NCBI GenBank assembly: GCA_037447655.1
Contig: JBBHKE010003220.1
Coordinates: forward strand, 35,525 to 99,524
Source of the DNA: Zygnema cylindricum
Lineage: Eukaryota; Streptophyta; Zygnematophyceae; Zygnematales; Zygnemataceae
Length of the DNA: 64,000 nt
Direction of reading: 5' to 3'
Below, piece by piece: positions 55,880-64,000 of the stretch (positions within the stretch are counted from its first letter, which is position 1; each line of letters opens with the position of its first letter). Below the pieces are notes generated by a model. The model searched no databases and was not told the DNA's origin. It was given only the letters and a program-made list of their open reading frames with translations. Made by a program: the position numbers and the translations under genes.

Positions 55880-57501
55880 CGGAAGTTGTTAGCAACAGCA
55901 TTTTAACGGGAGGAGATGAGGTAGACCCGCAGGTAGAGATGGAATTCGATATCTCCCGCTGGGGTAGACCCCGGAGTCCTGGGCAGCGGTGGAACCCGGA
56001 AAGATGGATTGGACCTTAGGGGTGCAGTTAGACCCTCAACAAAAGTCCCAGCTCTCCGACCTGTTGGAGAAGAACAAACAAGTGTTCTCCTGGTCAGATA
56101 CTGACGTAGGCATCTACAAAGGAACCCCTTTCCGAATCGATTTAATAGACGAGACGTCTACTGTTTGGCAGAAGCACTACCCTCTCAGTTTCAAGGAAAA
56201 GGAGTTCATCACTACAAAGGTACAAACTTTGGTAGAAGCAAGATTGGTGCAAGAAAGTTCCGGACTCCATGGATTTGCGTCTCCAACCGTTCTCCCACCC
56301 AAGAAGGACTCATCTGGGAAAACGGTAGACTTTCGGAAATGTGGAGATTACCGGATGCTTAACACGGCAACTTTACCTGAATGATACCCAATGCCTACCC
56401 CGGAAGAGATTTTTGACTCGTTGGCTGGGGCCACCATTTACTCCACACTAGACATGAAGATTCGGTTCCACCAAATCGCGATGGAGCCAAAGCACCGGGG
56501 AAGGACAGCTTTTTGGGCAGGGTCCAGGTTGTATGAATGGCTCTACATGCCATTCGGATTGAAGAATGCGCCAGCCAAATTCCAACGTGCCATAGACGAG
56601 GCACTCCGGGGGATAGACCGTGCACGGTGCTATATCGACGATGTTATTATTTTCTCGAAGACCTTCGATGAACACCTGGAGCACATACAGATAGTACTCC
56701 GAGCTCTCCAAGCAGCGGGCTTGAAATGTCACCCGGGTAAGGGAATTTTTGGGGTGCAAAAAATTATTTACCTGGGACACGAAGTTACACTCGGGACAGT
56801 GGGTCCCCATATGGTCAAAGTTGCAGCCTTTGATGCCCTACCCCCTCCTTAGGACGTCTTTGTACTCCGCACATTTTTAGGCCTGGCTAACTATTATCGG
56901 AGATTCATCCCTGAATTTAGCAGCCACGCTCGGCCTCTGAACCAGTTGCTGCGGAAAGACCAGGAGTGGTAGTGGACAGAGGAGCAACAAATTGCCTTCC
57001 AGTTCCTCAAGGATTCCCTGAAGCAACACCCAGTGCTCCAAATGCTTGATCACCAAAGACCCTTCCTCCTTTACACTGATTGGGAGCCGGTTTGGATTGG
57101 GAGCTGTTGTAGCCCAACTGGATGATGCTGGGGCCGAATATGTGGTAGCTTACGCAAGTAGGAGTAATGACCGAGCGGAGGGGAATTACAACAGCTATCA
57201 CGGGGAATTACTGGCGGCGGTATGGGCCATCCAACACTTCAGACCAGACCTATACGGAGTCCGTTTCACTCTGATCACGGATCACCAAACCCTCAAATGG
57301 ATCATGGAGAACAACAAGCTCACTGGCAAGCTCGCCAGGTGGGTGTTAATACTGCAGGAATATGACTTCGACATAATCCACCGGGCCGGAGAGATTCATG
57401 GGAATGCGGACGGACTTAGCAGAAATCCTGACCCTTCCACTAGAGATTCCACCGGGGCCCGCCATGATGAGGATCCTGAAATCAGTTTGGGAATCAATTG
57501 A
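55880..57501 (+). pseudogene. Reverse transcriptase and RNase H, element B
   Basis: PQQKSQLSDLLEKNKQVFSW, KPxD-like KKDSSGKTVDFRKCGDYRML (55,989-56,384), then LDMKIRFHQIAM, FGLKNAPAKFQRAI and YIDDVIIFSKT (56,629-56,661). RNase H: LLYTDW, TDHQTLKWI, FDIIHRAGEIHGNADGLSR (57,370-57,425). Stops at 56,382 (TGA; CGA in A), 56,850 (TAG; CAG in A) and 56,970 (TAG; CAG in A) and a frameshift near 57,085 break it. The RNase H part is otherwise better preserved than in A. Confidence 0.85.
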
Positions 57502-58896
57502 GCTGTCTCTGCCTTAATTTGGCTTCCTCAATTTGGGGGGGAAATGTCAACTTTCTCTGCAAACGTGGAGGGGCAGGGCGCCAATAGGGGCCGGACGGAA
57601 AGATATTTGGAACGATCTAGAGGCTCTCCCATCTGTCCAACAAGGTTACCCTCTTCAGCATTTGTCAGAAGTGCAATTATCTCGGGTGCAAACACGAACG
57701 GCGGCATACGAGTAGGAAAGGGGCATCTTATTTCGGAAGTGGGCTGATGGGACGAGGAAAGTGGTTCCTCCCCCGGCCGACAGGGAGATTCTCATTTTTA
57801 ACCTTCACAAGCAGTGTGGCCATTTTGGGCAGAAACGGACCACCTCCTTGGTCGCAGGGTCGTACTGGTGGCACGGGTTGCGGACCCAAGTCAATGGGAT
57901 TGTGCAGACGTGTTCCTCTTGTGACCGAGTCAAAGCAACTTTTGACAAAAAAGGAGGTTCTCAGCTTCATTCCCTTCCCATCAAGGGAATGTTTTATCGG
58001 TGGTCTATGGATCTTCTGGGTCCTCTCCCCACTAGCAGACAAGGGAACCGCTTTGTATTGGTAATGATAGAGAATTTTTCTAAGTGGATCGAATTGGTGG
58101 TCTTACCCAGGAAGGAGTCCAGGGCGATTGCGGACGCATTCTTGCAAAGAGTGCTTTCCCAATTTGGGGCCCTGCCGAAGTTCTGACCGACCAGGGCTCC
58201 GAATTTGTGGGAGAATTCTCCAACTTGTTGGAATTGTGCCTCATAGACCACCGGCTGACCAGCCGAGACCACCCACAAGCCGACGGTTTGGCCGAAAGGT
58301 GCGTGTAGATAGTGAAGCGGTCACTGCGTAAATATGCTGTGGAAGAGGATCTAGGAGAGTGGGATAGAAGGGTGCCTTGGATCGCCATGGGGTACCGATT
58401 CAGCCGGCAAGCATCCCTCCACTCCTACAGCCCATATTTCATTTTGTTCGGACGACATCCCATCCTCTCGGCGCTGCCTCGGCCCAAGCAGTGGTCCTTC
58501 CGGAGATGGACAGCAAGGGAACGGTCAAAAAATTGATTGCCGACAGTGCCAAGGTATTTCACCGAGAAATGCCTCTGGCCATGAGGAATTTACAAGCTGC
58601 TCAACACCGAGATCAACTCTGGTATTCGCAAAGCCGGAGCGGGAATTTTGTCCCGCGGCAACGACAATTTCTACCCGGGGATTTCGTGTATCGGATGTAA
58701 CAGAAAAAGGACACTTTAGATATTTCAGGGGAGAGGGTGATTTTGAAGGTAATGGAAGTCTCCAATAAGGGGGTCTTGACAATTGAAGGGAAGGATGGGC
58801 GGAAGATCAAAGAAAATCAGATCAATGTGGCTCCCTGTCACCTCCAGGGATTGGATGACGAACCTACTCGCCACCTTACCTATTTTGCTGATCACC
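57502..58896 (+). pseudogene. Integrase, element B
   Basis: HHCC zinc domain LHKQCGHFGQKRTTS...CSSC (57,801-57,920), RWSMDLLGPLP, LTDQGSEF and DGLAERC as the D,D,E core, then GDFVYRM and the C-terminal basic part. TAG at 57,713 (TGG in A), a 1-nt loss near 58,172, TAG at 58,306 (CAG in A), and TAA at 58,698 (CAA in A) interrupt it. Confidence 0.8.
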
Positions 58897-59060
58897 CTTT
58901 GTGTTCCTCCGAATGCCTCTCATCTTCCTCTTAGAATTCTGTACTGGTCTATGATCGATGCGACCAGTGTTGGCATCAATCTTGTCTCCCCTCCTCTAGG
59001 GACCCTCGTCCTAAACCCCATGCTCTCTGGTTCTGCGGGAACTGCGAATTGGGGGGGTAA
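58897..59060 (+). pseudogene. PHD-finger-like C-terminus of integrase, element B
   Basis: LCSSEC, a TAG at 58,932 (CAG in A), NSVLVYDRCDQCWHQSC and LWFCGNCEL. One ligand Cys of A is Tyr here (VYDRC), but the ligand His and the final C-x2-C with the preceding Trp are intact. Read together with A, the Cys4-His-Cys3 pattern of a PHD finger is complete, with WHQSC and WFCGNC as in canonical PHD domains. Confidence 0.65.
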
Positions 59061-59367
59061 TATTTCAAAGTCTTAGTCACAGTTGACTAAGAGGGGGGGA
59101 AATCAAGGACCCGGCTCCACCTCTAAGGGTTCCCTCCTTTCCCCCGTCCAAGAGGGGGAAAGAGAGGGGGGAGGGGATATCTTTTCGCCCTCCCCAAGCA
59201 CTCATTCCCACTTTTGCATACATGCCCATAGGAACAAGGCGGGCATCATTAGGCACAAGCATGGTTGTGGGGAGCATTCGCATTCTGGGGAAGGTTGTTT
59301 GCAGGACTCCAATGCCAATAACCCGGGCAGTGGGCCCTCCTCCGATGTTTCTGGCACGCTCGACAGC

Positions 59368-60460
59368 TGTCAAGCTCATGTGCTTCACAGGCACCCCTTT
59401 TATCTTACCAAGGATTCCTGGGCCTTTTTCCTCTGTACGGTCATTAAAGTACGGGGAAAGGAGCGCACTCAGCCAGACCAGATCCTTCTATTTTCCTAAC
59501 AGAACGGAACGCACTTTATTTCGCGCCTAGCGGAGGCTGGACGACAAAGTTACTCCGTTCCAAAGATTACCATCTTGTTACATGTGACCAGTTGCCAACT
59601 GTCCCGTTGGGGGCTACATTGTGGAACGCCACGTAACTTTTGGGATAGTCTTGTAAATTTTGCTGTTGGCTATTAGTAGGACGTTAGTTCAGGTCTACCA
59701 GCCGGGTAGAGCATTTATTAATGTGAGTCAAAGTTAGGCGTTTCACGTGAATTTAGAACTTTGTTGCTCATAATTCTGTCATAAAAAAAACCACGTGGCT
59801 TCTAATCTAGCCGAAGATAGTCGCCTAACTTTTTGCCCTGAGTGTAATACAACATGTTTTGTCTTATGTCCGTACGATAAAAATTCCTGGCCGGTGATTA
59901 GCTCCTGGTATTGCTTTGACTTTGGTACTATCGATAGGACAAACTTTGCTTGTATAAGGCACTTGGGGCCGAGGGAGACAGGTTGCTGTTTCAGCACTGT
60001 CTCCTGAGAAAAACCCTAGAAATTCCAGCAAACTTTCTTGTGGAGAACTTTTGTTTTGTTTGTGATTGTAACCCTATTGCCATCTTGGTTTGCATCCTTC
60101 CTTTGTGGAAATCGTAGTCCGGTTGGGTGGTTGGCACCATCTTTCCTGTTTTGGGCAGTTTGGGGACTGGTGTTTGTTGGAAACCAAGAAGGGTCTGAAA
60201 TCAAGGACCCGGCTCCACCTCTAAGGGTTCCCTCCTTTCCCCCGTCTAGGAGGGGGAAGGAGAGGGGGGAGAGGATATCTTTTCGCCCTCCCCAAGCATT
60301 CATCCCCACCTTTGCATACATGCCCATAGGAACAAGACGGGCATCATTGGGCACAAGCATGGTTGTGGGGAGCATTCACATTCTGGGGAAGGTTGTTTGC
60401 AGGACTCCAATGCCAATAACCCGGGTAGTGGGCCCTCCTCCGATGTTTCCGGCACGCTCG
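59368..60460 (+). repeat. 3' LTR of element B, internally shortened
   Basis: It begins TGTCAAGCTCATGTGC and runs colinear with 46,753-47,580. At 60,195 it jumps to the AAATCAAGGACCC segment and ends GGCACGCTCGA, two or three bases short of the CTCGACA end seen in the solo LTR. Compared with the solo LTR the jump looks like an internal deletion of some 360 bp or more. Copia sequence follows at once. Confidence 0.6.
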
Positions 60461-61708
60461 AAAGGAGGGCTTTGTGAATTCTTTCGAATAGTTTCGACTT
60501 CTCCCCTATCCCTCGATTCCGGGTCTATTTCCACCACGTCTTCCACTTCGGTTGGAGTTGGCACTAGGGGTTCCACGGCGGAGTCCTCCTTGATTTTATT
60601 TGTAGCCGCAAGATCATCATCTTCTTGAAAATCTGGATTGTTAGGAAGCTCAAAGTCGTCAGAATTTTTCTTACTCAAATCTGATTTTGACTGTCCTTTA
60701 TGCTTAAAGGGATCTATAGATTTCCCTTCATCCATGGCTACTAGATGCTTTACTAGGATTATATCTTCTCTCTTGAGATCATAGACTCTATATCCTTTTA
60801 CATCTTCATCATATCCTAGCAGATATCTCGGTTTTCTTTTCAGATCCAACTTCCAATTTGATCGATCTATGTCTAGGCTAAACACTTGACTACCAAAAAC
60901 ATTTAAGTTTGAAACATATGGTTTTCGACTGGTCCATCTCTCATAAAGAGTTTGGCCTTTTACTGCCTAGGTAAGAACTCTATTCTTCAGATTTCTGGAG
61001 ATAATTTGCACAGTTCATAGCTTTGACCCAAAATCTCCTTCCTATTTTCTTATCTGAGAACATACTCCTGGCACTATCACTTAGAGTTTTATTTAACCTC
61101 TCGGCTACACCATTCTGCTCCAGATTTTCAAGAACTGTCTTTTGGTGTTGCAATCTATCTTCTCTCAGAAAATCCTCAAACTGATTAGAGGTATACTCTC
61201 CCCCATTCTCACTCCTTACTCTCTTAATAGGGGTTTCATGGAGTTTCTCACTCCATGCCTTATATTTCTTAAAAAACTATAGGGCCTCTGATTTATTTTT
61301 CAAAATATACACTCCAGAGTATCGAGACCAATTGTCAGTGATTGTCATCATAAATCTTTTACGACCGGGTGAGGGCACTTTGGCCGGTCCCCAAATATCA
61401 GTGTGTACCAAATTTAACACTTTTTCCCCTTTGTAAGTGGCTTCCTTTGGGAAGGGTAATATGTGTGCCTCCTTGAGCACAACCACTACAATTAAAACTC
61501 TGAGACCTCCATAAGTCCTCAGAGTAGACAACTTCCAAGAAGCCTCTAGGATAATCTTGACCCCTTTGTGTTTCAGCAAAAATAACTGCCACCGTGGAAG
61601 ACAAAAACTCTGACCACCTGCACCCTTGTGAAGGCAAGACTTCCCTGAGTCGATAGCAAAAAGAATCTCTGAATTTGCTCCCCTGAGCTGTAAGTTATGG
61701 AGGGTCAA
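60461..61708 (-). pseudogene. Ty1/copia integrase remnant
   Basis: Read leftwards: a GAG-pre-integrase-like start (MTLHNLQLRGANSEILF), then LNLVHTDIWGPAKVPSPGRK (first catalytic Asp), RSENGGEYTSNQFEDFL (the usual second Asp is Glu), NGVAERLNKTL (catalytic Glu), and the copia C-terminal signature YLLGYDEDVKGYRVYDLKR (about 60,820-60,765). Several stops and frameshifts are present. The C-terminal end is cut at 60,461 by the LTR of element B, giving a chimeric open frame. It lies downstream of the RT block on this strand, the reverse of copia order, so it is not part of the same intact element. Confidence 0.75.
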
Positions 61709-62556
61709 AGTTGACCTTTTGTACAGAAGCTCTCTGGGAGAGAGGGTCCTATCTCCTAATTTTTCTAAGTCCTATCTCTCTCACAGACTCTATCGACTGA
61801 TGTACGGAACCAATCAGAATACAGTTCCGTACGCAAAAGTACAGCTGCCGGTGTACTTTAGGTACGGACATTGTACGACATGGCCTAAATGTCGACACAT
61901 GTCATATCCGGATTTGGTGCCATAGTCTCCGGAGATTCCACGATCCAATGTTATTTCGCCACGTGTCATTCGATGTGGCGGTGGCCACAAATCGCCGAAA
62001 TCTTCTTCCGCGATCTCGGCGCTAATTACGGCCGTCCGATTAAATCAGGTTTTAATCGTAGCCGTAATAAATACTTGCGCGCCATTCGTTTCAATTAAGA
62101 AATAAATGCGCGGTATTGATTTTCTGTCCGTACCGTAATCCGTACTTTACACATTACCAAACCTATGTATCCCGTAACAAATTACAGTTAAATGATTAAT
62201 CCTACTCATACATGTTTAAATAAATATCAAACTATTTACTGCGTAACACTAGTCCTAGACTTAACGGCTAAGGCTACCGGCTATCTGCTGTCTGCCAGCC
62301 GGTAGGTACAAGGGTCAAATCCTGCGGCCGGCATATATATTTTAGATAAAATAAAATAAACCCAATAACTTATATAAATTTCCCGTAAACCTCTGGATAG
62401 CCTAGGTAGCCATGGCTCTAGCTCCCTTTCCAATTTCTCAGTGACTGCGACAAGTTTGAGAGTTTGGAGAGAGAAGTTAGAGGTAGACTGCCTCGGCTTC
62501 TTTCTATATTTCTATTTAGACATAGAAAATACTAAAATGTACCATTAATTTCTACA
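61709..62556 (-). repeat. Copia 3' LTR start and unassigned sequence
   Basis: On the minus strand the stop codon of the RT-RNase H frame is followed by the purine-rich AAAATAAAGGGAG and then TGTAGAAATTAATGG, a good polypurine tract plus LTR start at 62,556. A TATATAAG-like motif lies near 62,370. The LTR end (CA) was not located. Positions 61,709-62,260 have no recognisable gene. Confidence 0.5.
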
Positions 62557-62569
62557 CTCCCTTTATTTT

Positions 62570-64000
62570 CTAGTCAATCTTTAATTTCAGACCGCACTTC
62601 TCCCTGCAGAAAATTAGCTTAGGGGAAGGCACACGTTTGGTCATCATATCTGCTACCATCTCACTATCTGGTCTGTACTCTAAACTGATTATTTTGTTTT
62701 CTACTTTCTCTCTAACAAAGCCGAGTCTGATGTCCATGTGTTTGGCTTTAAAATGATGTTTAGGATTGGCAGAAATAGCGATTGCTGCCTGATTATCACA
62801 AAATATTTTCTGCACACCACTCTTAAGGTGACCAAACTCACCAAGCAAAGACTTGACCCACATCAATTCTTTTACAACAGAGCAAGAGGCCTTATACTCA
62901 GCCTCCATGGTGGATTGAGCAATAACCTTTTGCTGTTTGCTACTCCAACAGCAAGCCCCATCACCCACATATAATACATATCCAAAAGTGCATCTCCTCA
63001 TCGGAGCATCACCATAACTGGCATCACTCCAAGTAGTGATGTCAGTATTCTCCCCACCCAAATGCAACCATAGATCCCTAGTTCCTATCAAATATCTAAG
63101 GACTCTCTTAGCTGCCTCCCAATCCTTCTTAGTGGGAGCATTTAGACTTCTACTCAGCACTCCTGCAGCTACAGCTAAATCCGGCCGGGTACAATTCATA
63201 AAATAGATTAGACTTCCCACTACTTGCCTGTAAGGAATAGTCTGCATGAACTTCTGTTCTTCAAGAGATAAATCCTCGTCTAAGACTATGACTCCTTCTT
63301 CCTCACTCCCCTCACTTCCCTTTTTCAACTCCATTGGAGTTGTACAACTATTAGCTTTATCCATTTGAAATTTTTCAAGCATGTTCCCTATTGCTTCCTT
63401 TTGAGTCAGTCTTATAATTTTCCTTTTTCGGTCTCTCTCTACTTGAATTCCCAAAATATATTTTGCTTCTCCCATATCCTTCATTTCAAATCTCCCCTTA
63501 AGATCGATTTTCAGTGTTTTAATTTTTTCCATTGATTTACTTAAAACAAGCAAATCATCAACATAAATTGCAATAAATATAAAACCTTCCTCATCTTCGA
63601 AAACATAGATTGAGTGATCTGAGCTGATCCGAATATATCCCAGACCGATAAGAAACTCATCAAGCTTCTTATTCCATTGTCGAGGTGCCTGTTTCAAACC
63701 ATAAAGAGATTTAATCAGCCGGCATACCTTACTCTCCTCTCCTTCCTCCACAAAACCTTCGGGTTGTCGCATGAAGATCTCCTCTTCCAATTCTCCATGC
63801 AAAAAGGCTGTCTTGATGTCCATCTGATGCACTTCCATGTCTTCCGCCGCCGCTAAACTGAGAAGTATCCGGACGGAGGGAAATCTGACCATCGGGGCAA
63901 AGGTTTCCTCGTAGTCAATTCCTTCCTTTTGTGTAAATCCCTTTGCCACCAATCTGGCCTTGTAGCGCTCGATTGTGTTATCTGGGTTCAGTTTTAATTT
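62570..64000 (-). CDS. Ty1/copia reverse transcriptase and RNase H, intact, running off the window
   Basis: The frame is open from the right edge (KLNPDNTIERYKARLVAKGF) to the stop at 62,570. RVT_2 motifs: GIDYEETFAPMVRF, VHQMDIKTAFLHGELEEEIF, GLKQAPRQWNKKLD, the catalytic YVDDLLVLSKS (about 63,560-63,530), then YRQVVGSLIYFMNCTRPDLA. RNase H: WSDASYGDAPMRRCTFGYV, WSSKQQKVIAQSTMEAEYKA, FCDNQAAIAI and HMDIRLGFVREKV. No stops or frameshifts are seen in about 475 codons, so the element is young. Gag, protease and integrase would lie beyond 64,000. It copies element RNA to DNA in a cytoplasmic particle. Confidence 0.9.
   Translation of the reverse strand, partial: KLKLNPDNTIERYKARLVAKGFTQKEGIDYEETFAPMVRFPSVRILLSLAAAEDMEVHQMDIKTAFLHGELEEEIFMRQPEGFVEEGEESKVCRLIKSLYGLKQAPRQWNKKLDEFLIGLGYIRISSDHSIYVFEDEEGFIFIAIYVDDLLVLSKSMEKIKTLKIDLKGRFEMKDMGEAKYILGIQVERDRKRKIIRLTQKEAIGNMLEKFQMDKANSCTTPMELKKGSEGSEEEGVIVLDEDLSLEEQKFMQTIPYRQVVGSLIYFMNCTRPDLAVAAGVLSRSLNAPTKKDWEAAKRVLRYLIGTRDLWLHLGGENTDITTWSDASYGDAPMRRCTFGYVLYVGDGACCWSSKQQKVIAQSTMEAEYKASCSVVKELMWVKSLLGEFGHLKSGVQKIFCDNQAAIAISANPKHHFKAKHMDIRLGFVREKVENKIISLEYRPDSEMVADMMTKRVPSPKLIFCREKCGLKLKID

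Larger units (their letters stand above)
46753..60460 (+). mobile_element. Ty3/gypsy-type element B with DNA methyltransferase, nearly complete
   Basis: LTR-like sequence (46,753 to about 47,945), gag (48,050-53,930, interrupted by a solo LTR), protease, UAG, methyltransferase, reverse transcriptase, RNase H, integrase with PHD-like end, polypurine tract (59,085-59,098), a 270-bp segment and the 3' LTR (59,368-60,460). It shares its 5' LTR with the 3' end of element A, so A and B form a tandem. Domains are separated by single-base deletions and nonsense codons, except for the methyltransferase, which is open throughout. Confidence 0.8.

Noticed and set aside
62262-62336. tRNA-like stretch with a B-box-like GGGTCAAATCC and GGCCGGCA end
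   Set aside because: The 5' acceptor strand does not pair with GGCCGGC, and the T-stem has only three of five pairs. It is at best a decayed tRNA-derived fragment.

Overview
The window looks like repeat-rich nuclear DNA from a photosynthetic eukaryote, most plausibly a streptophyte alga with a large genome (Chara-like; this is inference). Reasons: spliced genes with GT-AG introns, a legume-type lectin domain, CCAAT and CACGTG promoter motifs of plant type, hAT/Harbinger/mariner-like DNA elements, Ty1/copia and Ty3/gypsy elements, and a gypsy element that carries its own cytosine-5 DNA methyltransferase, a combination previously reported from charophyte algae. There are no bacterial operons, no rRNA and no convincing tRNA.

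Layout. 1-8,712 is a graveyard of interspersed repeats: three fragments of an R2-type LINE (restriction-like endonuclease class) and a 0.9-kb hAT-type element with terminal inverted repeats. 8,720-30,185 is a tandemly duplicated locus on the minus strand. Copy 2 (17.7-23.5 kb) encodes a predicted single-pass membrane protein with three PAN/apple domains, one legume-lectin domain, two proline-rich exons and a transmembrane exon, all separated by phase-1 introns. Copy 1 (9.6-12.8 kb) has lost PAN3 and the lectin by an in-frame deletion that fused two exons, and has gained a K/N/Q-rich tail from a microsatellite. Copy 3 (28.5-28.9 kb) is a truncated first PAN exon. All three keep the same upstream region with several CACGTG palindromes. 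A second hAT element (15,866-17,073, perfect 8-bp target duplication) separates copies 1 and 2. Mariner-like and nested Harbinger-like elements fill 23.6-31.6 kb.

31.6-40.2 kb is simple and satellite DNA: CT-rich microsatellites, a degenerate ~31-bp tandem repeat (32.8-33.7 kb) and a ~4.4-kb array of a 40-bp satellite whose monomer carries a 14-bp palindrome.

40.2-60.5 kb holds two head-to-tail copies (A, 5'-truncated; B, nearly complete) of one Ty3/gypsy-type element: gag (two zinc knuckles), aspartic protease, an in-frame UAG, a DNMT3-like C5 methyltransferase, reverse transcriptase, RNase H, integrase and a PHD-finger-like C-terminus. Both copies are decayed, mostly by C-to-T/G-to-A nonsense changes and single-base deletions, but the methyltransferase frame of copy B is open from end to end. 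A reverse-oriented solo LTR interrupts gag of copy B. 60.5-64.0 kb is Ty1/copia on the minus strand: an integrase remnant and an intact RT-RNase H frame that runs off the window.

The methyltransferase-plus-PHD retrotransposon is the main biological system here; the PAN/lectin surface-protein locus is the main host-gene candidate.
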